Of a DNA stretch of 64,000 bases, positions 37,656 to 48,280 are shown piece after piece. Source of the stretch: Siphonodentalium dalli (taxonomy: Eukaryota > Mollusca > Scaphopoda > Gadilida > Siphonodentaliidae). The notes below the pieces were generated by a model. That model was given only the letters and a program-made list of their open reading frames with translations. It did no database searches and was not told the DNA's origin. The position numbers were made by a program, and so were the translations under genes. Within the stretch, counting starts at the first letter, position 1. Every line of letters begins with the position of its first letter. The stretch is from assembly GCA_032622095.1 (NCBI GenBank), contig CP136068.1, positions 152,173,151 through 152,237,150 of the forward strand. Reading direction: 5' to 3'.

Positions 37656-37875
37656 CATCTTAGCTATTGAATGTTAACATTCTATTGCAGTCACTATGGA
37701 TATTTTTCTGTTTCTCCAAAGAAAATACATATGAGCTCTCTCTATATATAAGATCCTGGCACTCAACTTTTTAACCCTTTCTATACTAAATACTCATTGA
37801 CGAGTAGTTACCTTAGGAAATGTTCAGATAATAAGTTCAACAACCAACCATAGGTCATTCAACATACATGTATGG

Positions 37876-39295
37876 TAGGCCCCTGCGAAGCTTCGAGATT
37901 CGATTCGCGAATCGGTAGTCCTGATTCGATTCGATTCGATTCGACTGTCCGATTCGAGTATTTTTGAATCATTCATGATCAGACATCATATATAGGCAAT
38001 CAACTGTCATAACACGGTGATCAAACAGATCGCCGCTTCGAGCAATAATCTATAAATAGGACAAATGTAGGTAATGTCGTATAATGAATATTGAAGTGAC
38101 GTAATTGGGAATTCCTGAGGCGCGTGTTTACAAAATAATACAAAACCGAAATGAATGCGTTTCGTTGCCTGTTCAATTTATTAAAAGGCGAGAACAAATA
38201 TGCGTGTAAGCACTGCCCCACGCTTTTGTCTGTTCAACCCACGGGTACAACAACACACCTTAGGCTGCATGTCCAGCGGAACCACCCCGCTCTGTTCGAG
38301 AGAACGATACAGACGAAAAAAAAAGAAAAAAAAGTTGAACTTCCAGAAAATTCGCAAGAAGGTGATCATGATTCTGCACCCAAGAAACAGTCCACGATGG
38401 GCCAACATTTCGTCCCCAAACACATAATTATGCCAGACACAAAACAAGTTTGATTCAGCCCTTCTAACATGTGTTGTCATTGATGGGATACCTTTTGAGT
38501 CTGTGGCTGGCGAGGGGTTCAAAAAATGTGTGATGTGCTCACTGGAGAAAGTTATGACCCACCCACCCCACAACGCTATCAAGAAAAGTAAATGACATGA
38601 GAGAGTCAATGGAGGGTAGTTTGAATGCCTATTTGAAAACTGATATCGGGGAAATCCAAAGTTTCAGTCACTTTCGATCACTAGAAGTCCGACAACAACA
38701 GTAATTATCTTGTGCTGACCACCCATTATGTAAGCGTCGAATGGAAGTTTGTCACAAGATGTTTGTCCGTGATAAATTTAGAGGACAATGAAGCCAATCA
38801 CACGGCAAATGCTACAGAGAAACAGAACAGAGCTCAGTGTGTTAAATATGGGTTGGATTTAAGTAGGGTCATGTTCGCCACCACGGACACAACGAATCTG
38901 ATGCCATGCACAGCGCGTCAGCTGGGAATTTCCTGGATGGGTTGGTCCTCATTAATCAACACTGGTGTACAATCGATAGCTCGCGACATATCGTAACATT
39001 GTTGATTTTTTTATCGAAAAGTATGACTATTTTGCGCGATGGTTACCGCCGATGTTTGAACCCGAGCCATGTAAATGACTAAATAGCACATTATATTCTT
39101 AATTTCTTACTCAGAAGAAATGAAAATAATACACACGTCGAGTTGTTTATGATTTACACGAATCTAATGGCGTTCGTTCAACTTTTCTCCGGTACAATCA
39201 TGCTAAATTTCGATGTCCGCGAAAGGTTTAGATTCGATTCGCAAATCATTCTCGTGATTCGATTCGAAATGAAATCCCCGATTCGCAGGGCCCTA
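37876..39295 (+). mobile_element. Defective hAT transposon, 1420 bp, nested
   Basis: Terminal inverted repeats TAGGCCCCTGCGAA and TTCGCAGGGCCCTA (one mismatch) with a perfect 8-bp target-site duplication ATGTATGG at 37868-37875 and 39296-39303. Subterminal GATTCG repeats occur at both ends (37902-37960 and 39230-39280). The interior carries a broken hAT transposase. Confidence 0.9.
38151..38996 (+). pseudogene. hAT transposase pseudogene with BED zinc finger
   Basis: The first frame (38151-38453) has a BED-type finger: C19-x2-C22, then H40-x4-H45, with a GTTTHLRLH segment. It ends at TGA. The next stretch reads in another frame as DSALLTCVVIDGIPFESVAG then EGFKKC, the usual hAT segment before the catalytic domain. 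A third open piece (38712-38996) has an YVSVEWKFVTRCL block and a DLSRVMFATTDTTNLMPCTA block, matching the RNase H-like domain around a catalytic Asp position. At least one frameshift is present, and the C-terminal dimerisation region is missing. Intact relatives are several hundred residues longer. Non-functional. Confidence 0.82.
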
Positions 39296-39475
39296 ATGTA
39301 TGGTTGTTTGTTGAACATATCTGAATATTTCCCACCAATGAATATGAATCATTCTGCTTTTGTATTATGTGTTTTTCTATCTGTCGTCTGCTTTAATTAC
39401 CTGAACACCCCTCCAAATGAATAAGATGTGTCCTTTTATAACTGAATGGGTTTTAACTGATTTCTCTATTGTCAG

Positions 39476-39627
39476 GTACAGAAGGTAGGGTTCCTGTTCT
39501 GTGTAGTCTCCCGGAATGTATGCCTGCGTATGGTGTGTCCGACCTCAGGCATGTGATAACCTGCATTCAGCAAGGCAAGGAAGCTCTCGACGAAACACGA
39601 TCTCTCACGGCACACAACTACCTGAAG
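39476..39627 (+). CDS. PMS1 exon, core of C-terminal domain
   Basis: Acceptor TTTCTCTATTGTCAG, donor CTGAAG|GTGAGC. Reads GTEGRVPVLCSLPECMPAYG then VSDLRHVITCI and ETRSLTAHNYLK. Vertebrate PMS1 has the same landmarks: CLPFYGV-DL--IL--I, then a basic stretch and SYLEGEAVRL, which here continues in the next exon. Length is 152 nt, 2 + 50 codons, ending in phase 0. The 3' end with its donor is repeated three more times downstream at a 79-bp period; the first copy is taken as the true exon because it joins the upstream reading frame and carries the family residues. Confidence 0.87.
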
Positions 39628-39911
39628 GTGAGCGTTTTTATAGAGATTGTATCACACACTGGATCAGTAAGAAACACGGTCTCTCACTGCACACAACTAC
39701 CTGAAGGTGAGCGTTTTTATAGAGATTGTATCACACACTGGATCAGTAAGAAACACGGTCTCTCACTGCACACAACTACCTGAAGGTGAGCGTTTTTATA
39801 GAGATTGTATCATGCACTGGATCAGTAAGAAACACGGTCTCTCACTGCACACAACTACCTGAAGGTGAGCGTTTTTATAGAGATTGTATCATGCACTGGA
39901 TCAGTAAGAAA
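39602..39911 (+). repeat. 79-bp tandem repeat of a PMS1 exon end plus donor, 4 copies
   Basis: CCTGAAGGTGAGCG occurs at 39621, 39700, 39779 and 39858. The unit is the last ~28 bp of the exon (CTCTCACTGCACACAACTAC then CTGAAG) plus ~51 bp of intron (GTGAGCGTTTTTATAGAGAT ... GATCAGTAAGAAACACGGT). A fifth copy begins at 39904 and is cut by the MITE inserted at 39912. The large internal frames here are by-products. Confidence 0.93.
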
Positions 39912-40348
39912 CACGCCTTCAAATAGTGTCATTTGCAGAATGAGGTCCCCAGTGGGTGAATTTAGTGACGCTATCCTGCACGCCGACCAGGCATCACCAA
40001 ATTTACCCTCTGGGAACCTCATTCTGCTTAAGCCTCAACTGCTATGGGAGACCTAGGATCAGAGTGTAGTTCCCCAGTTAAAGTTGGTGATGTTCACCCA
40101 CTAGTCGCCTCGATTATGCATTTTATCTTCTGCAAATTAGGGGATAGAGAAACTTCCCAGAAGGGAAAAAGTAACTAAAAACAATGTTAATTTGAGACTA
40201 TAGATACTTCCCATAAGATGAGGCCTAAGCAGAATGAGGTCCCCAGAGGGTGAATTTGGCTATGCTAGCCCACCGCGGGATAGCATCACTAAATTCACCC
40301 TCTGAGGACCTCATTCTGCAAATGACAGACACACTATTTGCAGGCTTG
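39912..40348. mobile_element. hAT-type MITE (family C, long form), 437 bp
   Basis: Ends CACGCCTTCAAATAG and CTATTTGCAGGCTTG. Target-site duplications GTAAGAAA (39904-39911) and GTAAGAAG (40349-40356), 7 of 8 identical. The long form carries an extra internal inverted pair with text such as TATGCATTTTATCTTCTGCA. It landed in the fifth 79-bp repeat copy, so it postdates that amplification. Confidence 0.82.
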
Positions 40349-40403
40349 GTAAGAAGCAGTGTCTTTTATTTGTCCGAAAGCTGGGCCATACATCCCATGT
40401 TTA

Positions 40404-40572
40404 CAGTAATGCCCTAATTAATTGACTCTTTAACCACAGCAGAATTATGGGTAACTTTTCAGGATTTAGTCGGAAATATGGCTTGTTGCCATTCATCAGA
40501 AAGCTCTCCAATCCTGAAAAGTTACCCATAATTCTGCTGTGGTTAAAGAGTCGATTAATTAGGGCATTACTG
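40404..40572. mobile_element. mariner-like MITE (family F), palindromic, 169 bp
   Basis: Ends CAGTAATGCCCTAATTAAT and its complement, flanked by TA on both sides. Near-perfect fold-back, with GCAGAATTATGGGTAACTTT in one arm and its complement in the other. Three more copies lie at 41759, 48703 and 50829. Confidence 0.82.
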
Positions 40573-40869
40573 TACATCTAGACCAGTCAACAAATCAAGA
40601 CAACCATTCATGACATTTTATAGAGATTGTAACGTGCATTCAACCATAATAAAAATATACCTTTTTCCCCTAATACTACCTACCCTCAAAAAAATCCCTA
40701 CTCATTGGAATATCAGTGAAATATTAGCTAAAAATGGGTTCCCTCTATCGAAGTTTGAGTCTGTTCGTTATTTCGTCCATATATCTGGTTCCATTTTTGT
40801 AAAGCTGCCTTTATTTACTGAATATACATGCGGAAATGATCGGCAGTAAGGTATATTTAGAAGGTGATT

Positions 40870-41250
40870 TTAGAATTACCATGGTATTTTTATATGCAAA
40901 TTCTGCCCAGCATTATTCTCAGGGATGCATAAAGCTGCCATCCTAAAAATGTTAAAGGGGTGTGCGGCCTTCATTGTGGGTCATAATTTAGAAATAACAT
41001 TTATCAAATTATGATAATTTCCTCAAGAATATACTGATAGTATGGAATAACGATGATATGAATGCGATATTAGTCATAAAACACACTTAGTGTCAGGGAA
41101 AACTCGCTTTGTGTCAGGGAAAACTCGCTTTGTGTCAGGGAAAACTCAGGTCTAGTGTTGTTTAGTCTCTCACAAAGAGCAAAGTGAATTGTTCGTTTTC
41201 AGAGTCACGATATTGCGTCATTTACTTATTTAGATTCGCTGTAAAACCCC
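40870..41250 (+). repeat. Dispersed repeat family E, copy 1
   Basis: Text such as ATAACATTTATCAAATTATG then ATAATTTCCTCAAGAATATA and GGTGTGCGGCCTTCATTGTG matches the reverse complement of 49290-49610. Contains a 21-bp triplicate (TGTCAGGGAAAACTCGCTTTG) starting at 41091, 41112 and 41133, absent from the other copy. Nature unknown. Confidence 0.65.
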
Positions 41251-41758
41251 TAATTTGGTGTGTCTACAACTTACAACTCACAATACTATCATACAGTAAA
41301 TTCCTTATTTGGTATATATTGCCAAATATAGGTTAGGAGAAAATACTAACTGGATTGAAAAATATTCATCTCCTTGCAAGAACAATTATATTTATGGACA
41401 CGTTTTCTTTATGATCATTTCCCAATCATGAAGTAACGTGGATTAGCTGGATAGAATGGGTCAATTAAAATAAAATATGGTGTGATATGAATGCGATTGT
41501 TGATGGTGCTTATAATTTTAACTTAGCCTCACACAGCCCAATGGAACATTTTCATTGGACAATCTGGTAGTTCCAAGTGTTTATCTATAACCAAATGGTT
41601 CTGTAACGTTTTTTATGTTTGTTTACATAACAAAGCCTACAAACCTAACAATAAATTGCAATGTATGCGATATTTGGTATATGAACAATATCTGTCTATT
41701 ATATAATATTCTTTCTGTTTATGGCATTTTTTTGCGGATGTGAGTATTTTAACAGCTA

Positions 41759-41921
41759 CAGTAATGCCCTAAGTAATCGACCCCTTAACCACAGCAGAAT
41801 TATGGGTAACTTTTCAGGATTTAGTCGGAAATATGGCAACAAGCCATATTTCCGACTAAATCCTGAAAAGTTACCCATAATTCTGCTGTGGTTAAGGAGT
41901 CGATTACTTGGGGCATTACTG
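41759..41921. mobile_element. mariner-like MITE (family F), 163 bp
   Basis: CAGTAATGCCCTAAGTAATC ... GGGCATTACTG between TA dinucleotides. Almost perfect palindrome with centre near GGCAACAAGCC. The + strand frame over it is a palindrome by-product. Confidence 0.85.
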
Positions 41922-42072
41922 TATACCCAACACAAAGGCCACCCGTATCTTTCAGGTGTGAAATGAGCCGACCTGTCAGAGCTTAGTGGTTGGTATAAAT
42001 GTTAACATAAAATGATAACAGAAGGTTACATCCCAGAGCGATCACATAAATAAACATTGGGTTGATATTTAA

Positions 42073-42320
42073 CCCTTTCAATACTAAATACTCATTGACG
42101 AGTAGTTCCCTCAGGAAATGTTCAAATAATAAGGTACTATAAGTCACTTATTATGTGAACATTTCCCACCAATTAATAGTAATTTATATGCACTTGTATT
42201 ATCTTGTTGAACATGCATCTGTCGTCTGCTGTTTTTTACTGGACACCCCTCCAAATGAATGATGGACCATTCCAATGTATACTTTTTATAACTGAATAGA
42301 AGATTCTATTTGTTAATGGG
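42073..42320. mobile_element. piggyBac-like MITE (family B), 248 bp
   Basis: CCCTTTCAATACTAAATACT ... GTTAATGGG between TTAA at 42069-42072 and 42321-42324. Internal hairpin TTCAAATAATAAG...CTTATTATGTGAAC. It ends 52 bp before the last PMS1 exon. Confidence 0.75.
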
Positions 42321-42372
42321 TTAACTATGTGAATCATACATGGGAGGAACAGCTGTTGGTTATGAATTTCAG

Positions 42373-42576
42373 AGTGAAGCTGTGCGACTCACGAGACAGA
42401 GACACAGAATCCGATCTCGGGAAGAAGTCGATGGCCTTCTCTCTGATTCAGGGATTCTACTTCAAGAAACGGACATGGTGTGCCTCCACAACAGACCGAT
42501 TTCCCATCACCTGTTCACGCTTTCAGATCTGCATGATGTAACCAACTCACAGATTGCTGAGTCACAATGTTTGTAA
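42373..42576 (+). CDS. PMS1 last exon, C-terminus and stop
   Basis: Acceptor GGTTATGAATTTCAG; frame continues from the phase-0 end of the previous exon as SEAVRLTRQRHRIRSREEVD then GLL, later MVCLHNRPISHHLFTLSDL and stop TAA at 42574. Vertebrate PMS1 shows EAVRLSRQ----SKEDI then C-HGRPFFHHL near its end. The GRP/NRP-x-HHL block close to the stop is shared by MutL C-termini. No DQHAxxExxxxE endonuclease motif is seen in any of the five exons, as expected for PMS1, which unlike PMS2 and MLH3 lacks it. An upstream Met in the same open frame (42340) is not the start; it is intronic. Confidence 0.88.
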   Translation, partial: SEAVRLTRQRHRIRSREEVDGLLSDSGILLQETDMVCLHNRPISHHLFTLSDLHDVTNSQIAESQCL

Positions 42577-42616
42577 CCGGATTCCATTCATCTGTCATTT
42601 ATTCATTGAAACACGA

Positions 42617-44699
42617 CAATATGACCATTAAAACTGTGTTCTCAGGCTATATTACCATTAAAACTGTGTTCTCAGGCACCATGACCATTAAAAACGGTGT
42701 TATCAGGCAATATGATGATTAAAAACTATGTTCTCAGGCAATATGATGATTAAAAACTGTGTTCGCAGGCAATATGATGATTAAAAACTGTGTTTTCAGG
42801 CAATATGACCATTAAAACTGTTCTCATGCAATATGACCAGTAAAACCTGTGTTCTCAGGCAATATGATTATTAAAACTGTGTTCTCAGGCAATATGACCA
42901 TTAAAACTGTGTTCTCAGGCATTATGATGATTAAAAACTGTGTCTGCAGGCAATATGATGATTAAAAACTGTGTTTACAGGCAATATGACCATTAAAACT
43001 GTGTTCTCAGGCAATATTATGATTAAAAACTGTGTTCTCAGGCAATATGACCATTAAAACTGTGTTCTCGGGCAATATGGTGATTAAAAAACTGTGTTCT
43101 CAGGCAATATGATGATTATAAACTGTGTTCTCAGGCAATATGACCATTAAAATTGTGTTCTCAGGCAATATGACCATTAAAACCTGTGTTCTCAGGCAAT
43201 ATGACCACTAAAACCTGTGTTCTCAGGCAATATGACCATTAAAAATGTGTTCTCGGGCAATATGACCATTAAAACCAGTGTTCTCAGGCAATATGACCAT
43301 TAAAAATGTGTTCTCAGGCAATATGGCCATTAAAACCTGTGTTCTCAGCAATATGATGATTTAAAAACTGTGTTCTCAGGCAATATGACCATTAAAACTG
43401 TTCTCAGGTAATATGACCATTAAAACCTGTGTTCTCAGGCAATATGACCATTAAAAATGTGTTCTCAGGCAATATGACCATTAAAACCTGTGTTCTCAGG
43501 CAATATGATTAAAAACTGTGTTCTCAGGCAATATGATTATTAAAACTGTGTTCTCAGGCAACATGACCATTAAAACCTGTGTTCTCAGGCAATATGACCA
43601 TTAAAACTGTGTTCTCAGGCAATATGACCATTAAAACATGTGTTCTCATGCAATATGATGATTAAAAACTGTGTTCTCAGGCAATATGATTATTAAAACT
43701 GTGTTCTCAGGCAATATGACCATTAAAACCCGTGTTCTCAGGCAATATGACCATTAAAACTGTGTTCTCAGGCAATATGACCATTAAAACGGTGTTCTCA
43801 GGCAATATGACCTTACAAAATGTGTTCTCAGGCAATATGACCATTAAAACGGTGTTCTCAGACAATATGACCATTAAAACTGTGTTCTCAGGCAATATGA
43901 TGATTAAAACCTGTGTTCTCAGGCAATATGATGATTAAAAACTGTGTTCTCAGGCAATATGATGATTAAAAACTGTGTTCTCAGGCAATATGACCATTAA
44001 AACTGTTCTCATGCAATATGACCAGTAAAACCTGTGTTCTCAGGCAATATGATTATTAAAACTGTGTTCTCAGGCAATATGACCATTAAAACTGTGTTCT
44101 CAGGCAATATGACCATCAAAACTGTGTTCTCAGGCAATATGACCATTAAAACTGTGTTCTCAGGCAATATGATGATTAAAAACTGTGTTCTCAGGCAATA
44201 TTATCATTAAAACTGTGTTCTCTGGCAATATGACCATTAAAACTGTGTTCTCAGGCAATATGATGATTAAAACCTGTGTTCTCAGGCAATATGATGATTC
44301 AAAACTGTGTTCTCAGGCAATATGACCATCAAAACTGTGTTCTCATGCAATATGACCATTAAAACTGTGTTCTCAGGCAATATGACCATTAAAACTGTGT
44401 TCTCAGGCAATATGATGATTAAAACCTGTGTTCTCAGGCAATATGGTGATTAGAAACTGTGTTCTCAGGCAATATGATGAATAAAACCTGTGTTCTCAGG
44501 CAATATGACCATTAAAAACTGTGTTCTCAGGCAATATGACCATTAAAACTGTGTTCTCGGGCAATATGGTGATTAAAAACTGTGTTCCCAGGCAATATGA
44601 TGATTAAAAACTGTGTTCTCAGGCAATATGACCATTAAAACTGTGTTCTCAGGCAATATGATGATTAAAACCTGTGTTCTCTGGCAATATGATGATTAA
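42617..44699 (+). repeat. 30-bp minisatellite just after the PMS1 stop, ~69 copies; repeated poly(A)-signal-like units
   Basis: Unit about 30 bp: AATATGACCATTAAAACTGT + GTTCTCAGGC, with GATGATTAAAAACTG variants. Most units contain ATTAAA, a common animal poly(A) signal, followed within a few bases by TGTGTTCT. The first ATTAAA (42627) lies 51 bp after the stop codon. Units have scattered substitutions and 1-4-bp indels, so the array is not freshly made. It continues at 46993 after an inserted element. Confidence 0.93.
42627..42632 (+). promoter_or_regulatory. Candidate PMS1 poly(A) signal ATTAAA
   Basis: First ATTAAA after the stop, followed by a GT-rich stretch. No AATAAA occurs between the stop and the array. 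Dozens of further copies follow in the minisatellite, so the cleavage site may vary. Confidence 0.4.
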
Positions 44700-46989
44700 T
44701 GAAAGTGTCAATGACACTGTAGCTCAACTTGGAAAGGGAATAATTTAATGTATTACAGTCAATGGAGCGATTACGAATGTGGAAAGTTGAATGTCTAATA
44801 CTAGTTTATAGACATGAAGAGAAAAGTAAAATCCATAATGGCTGCTGGCGGCCATGTTTTCGGCCGAATGACCCCAAAATGAGTCGTTCCCATCTACATG
44901 TCATCGTTAACATCCATGACAAATTTTATAATGATCAGACTATTAAAAGGTACAACCTGTAGCCCGTGCTAAAGGATTTAGTCATACAAAGAGTAAAATC
45001 CAAGATGGCTGCTGGCGGCAATGTTTTTTGGCCGAATGACCCCAAAATTACTCGTTCCCATCAGGCATCTACATGTCAATATTATCATCCATGACAAATT
45101 TCATGATGATCAGACGAACAGTACGACCTGTGGCCCGTGCTAATGGATTAAATTTTGAAATCCAAGATGGCCGCTGGTGGCCATGTTTTTTGTCCGAATG
45201 ACCCCAAAATGACTCGTTCCCATCTACATTCCAATTTCAACAGCCATGACAAATTTTATGATGATCAGAATAAAGGTACGACCTGTAGCCCGTGCTAAAG
45301 GATTTAGTCTTACAAAGAGTAAAATCCAAGATGGCTGCTGGCGGCCATGTTTTTTGGTCGAATGACCCCAAAATGACTTGTTCCCATCTACATGTCATTA
45401 TTAACATTCATGACAAATTTTATGATGATCAGACTAAAAGTAGGACCTGTAGCCCATGCTAAAGGATTTAGTCATACAAAGAGTAAAATCCAAGATGGCT
45501 GCTGGCGACCATGTTTTTTGGCCGAATGACCCCAAAATTACTCGTTCCCATCTACATGTCAATATTATCATCCATCACAAATTTCATGATGATCAGACGA
45601 ACAGTACGACCTGTGGCCCGTGCTAATGGATTAAATTTTGAAATCCAAGATGGCCACTGGCGGCCATGTTTTTTGTCCGAATGACCCCAAAATAACTCGT
45701 TCCCATCTACATTCCAATTTCAACAGCCATGACAAATTTTATGATGATCAGACTAAAGGTACGACCTGTAGCCCGTCCTAAAGGATTTAGTCATACAAAG
45801 AGTAAAATCCAAGATGGCTGCTGGTGGCCATGTTTATTGGCCGAATGACCCCCAAAATGACTCGTTCCCATCAACATGTCATTATTAACATTCTTGACAA
45901 ATTGTATGATGATCAGACTAAAAGTAGGACCTGTAGCCCGTGCTAAAGGATTTAGTCATACAAAGAGTAAGATCCAAGATGGCTGCTGGCGACCATGTTT
46001 TTTGGCCGAATGACCCCAAAATTACTCGTTCCCATCTACATGTCATTGTTAATATCCATGACAAATTTTATGATGATCAGACTAAAGGTACGACCTGCAG
46101 CCCGTGCTGAAGAATTTAGTCATACAAAGAGTAAAATCCAAGATGGCTGCTGGCGGCCATGTTTTTTGGCCGAATGACCCCAAAATTACTCGTTCCCATC
46201 TACATGTCAATATTATCATCCATGACAAATTTCATGATGATCAGACTAACAGTACGACCTGTGGCCCGTGCTAATCGATTAAATTTTGAAATCCAAGATG
46301 GCCACTGGCAGCCATGTTTTTTGTCCGAATGACCCCAAATTGACTCGTTCCCATCTACATTCTAATTTCAACAGCCATGACAAATTTTATGATGATCAGA
46401 CTAAAGGCACGACCTGTAGCCCGTGCTAAAGGATTTAGTCATACAAAGAGTAAAATCCAAGATGGCTGCTGGCGGCCATGTTTTTTGGCCGAATGACCCC
46501 AAAATGACTCGTTCCCATCAACATGTGATTATTAACATTCTTGACAAATTTTATGATGATCAGACTAAAAGTACGACCTGTAGCCCGTGCTAAAGAATTT
46601 AGTCATACAAAGAGTAAAATCCAAGATGGCTGCTGGCGGCCATGTTTTGGGCCAAATAACCCCAAAATTACTCGTTCCCATCTACATGTCAATATTAACA
46701 TCCATGACAAATTTCATAATGATCAGACAAACAGTACGGCCTGTAGTCCGTGCTAATGGATTGAATTTTGAAATCCAAGATGGCTACTGGCAGCCATGTT
46801 TTTTTCCGAATGACCCCAAAATTATTCATTCTGGTCTAAATGTTGATGTCAACAGCTATGACAAATTTCATAATTATCCGACCAAAGGTACGACCTGTAG
46901 CCTGCATTGTTGACGCCTTACGTACACACGCACGCACACGGACGACAAAGCCATGGCAATAGCTCAAACTTTACAAAGTAAAGTTGAGC
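44700..46989 (+). mobile_element. Repetitive element (family D) with ~163-bp internal tandem units, inserted in the minisatellite
   Basis: The element splits the 30-bp array: it is flanked by TAA at 44697-44699 and 46990-46992. The left edge is TGAAAGTGTCAATGACACTG then TAGCTCAACTTGG; the right edge is CCATGGCAATAGCTCAAACT then TTACAAAGTAAAGTTGAGC. The interior has about 13 copies of a ~163-bp unit of two types: one with CATACAAAGAGTAAAATCCA then AGATGGCTGCTGGCGG, the other with GATTAAATTTTGAAATCCAA then GATGGCCACTGG. Relatives at 6149-7000 and 56530-57200. No transposase seen; the frames inside are repeat by-products. A 3-bp TAA duplication would fit PIF/Harbinger-type insertion, but the ends are not diagnostic. 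Confidence 0.72.
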
Positions 46990-46992
46990 TAA

Positions 46993-47496
46993 AAACTGTG
47001 TTCTTAGGCAATATGACCATTTAAACTGTGTTATCAGGCAATATGACCATTAAAACTGTGTTCTCAGGCAATATGATGATTAAAACCTGTGTTCTCTGGC
47101 AATATGATGATGATTAAAAACTGTGTTCTCAGGCAATATGACCATTTAAACTGTGTTCTCAGGCAATATGACCATTAAAAACTGTGTTCTCAGGCAATAT
47201 GATGATTAAAAACTGTTCTCAGGCAATATGACCATCAAAACTCTGTTCTCAGGCAATATGATTCAAAACTGTGTTTTCAGGCAATATGACCATTAAAATT
47301 GTGTTCTCAGGCAATATGGTGATTAAAAACTGTGTTCTCAGGCAATATGATGATTCAAAACTGTGTTCTCAGGCAATGTGACCATTAACTGTGTTCTCAG
47401 GCAATATGATGATTAAAAACTGTGTTCTCGGGCAATATGACCATTAAAACCTGTGTTCTCAGGCAATATGATGATTAAAAACTGTGTTCTCAGGCA
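46993..47496 (+). repeat. Continuation of the 30-bp minisatellite, ~17 copies
   Basis: Same AATATGACCATTAAAACTGT + GTTCTCAGGC units as 42617-44699, resuming directly after the inserted element. Confidence 0.92.
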
Positions 47497-47559
47497 CTTT
47501 TGGTGAGAGAGGGTAGCCTTCTAATTGTATATTTGTTTTCTGTACCATTTGATATTGAG

Positions 47560-47830
47560 CAAGCCTGGATATAGTGTGTCTGACATTTGCAGAATGAAGT
47601 TCCTGGAGGATTAATTAAACGACGGTATCCCATACATTTTCACCCTCTGGGGACCTCTTCTGGGAAGTATCAAAAGTCTCAAATTAACATTCACACAGTT
47701 TTTAGTTACTCTTTCCCTTCTGTTCAGTTTCCATATTCCCTAATTTGCAGAAGATAAAATGCATAATCGAGGTGACTAATGGGTGAACATCACCAACTTC
47801 AACTGGGTAACTTCAATCTGATCCTAGCAT
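47560..47830. mobile_element. Family C MITE, partial long form
   Basis: Starts CAAGCCTGGATATAGTGTGT; interior has CACCCTCTGGGGACCTC and the long-form core GCAGAAGATAAAATGCATAA. The right end is missing or too diverged. Confidence 0.6.
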
Positions 47831-48272
47831 ATTGCAAATCCCTGATTACTTGAAAAAGCTAACCATTGGAGTGAGTTTTTTTTTATCAATGTCGGTATCC
47901 AATCTTTGCCAGAAATGAAAGTGAGTGTTCCAAAGGTATGTTTTGACATGCACCTTACTCATATTTAAATTCACACAGTACTATTTTTTGCAATTCGGTG
48001 CAAGAATTTAAAACTGGGCGAAAAATATTATGACTCCTGAATATATACCAAACCACAGTGAAACAAGAGGGCTAAGTTGATGATATACGTACATTATGGA
48101 AGGTTGTACCAAACAGAAATTTGCCCTATCTTTACATAAGGGCAGCAAATATAAAATCCATATTACTCATACTGTAATTATGTGTGGCATGTATAGCGAC
48201 AAATCATAATACACAAGTTCCAGGCTGAAGGTACAGGAAAGCACGTCCCCCTGTTCACAACACTGGAGTGAT
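47831..48272. other. No recognised feature
   Basis: AT-rich unique-looking DNA downstream of PMS1, without coding similarity or terminal repeats I can support. Confidence 0.35.
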
Positions 48273-48280
48273 GCCATGAT

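Larger units (their letters stand above)
37775..39450. mobile_element. piggyBac-like MITE (family B) split by a hAT element
   Basis: Left end TTAA|CCCTTTCTATACTAAA and right end AATGGG followed by TTTTAA. The two halves (37775-37867 and 39304-39450) join into one family B element once the hAT insertion and one copy of its 8-bp duplication are removed. The right end is 25 bp upstream of the PMS1 exon at 39476. Confidence 0.7.

Noticed and set aside
39143-39424. Frame of 93 codons upstream of PMS1 exon 39476
   Set aside because: Crosses the right border of the hAT element into the MITE; composite of two transposons.
42329-42541. 70-codon frame overlapping the last PMS1 exon
   Set aside because: Wrong frame. 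The PMS1 frame (SEAVRLTRQ...) carries family residues and continues the upstream phase.
42617-44699. Coding repeat (68-codon frames on both strands near 43700-43940)
   Set aside because: Unit length varies with 1-4-bp indels, so frames break constantly; only a lucky stretch is open.
44762-46913. Four frames with repeated FSHTKSKIQDGCWRPCF-type text
   Set aside because: Translations of the ~163-bp family D units; each is short and interrupted, with no transposase domain.
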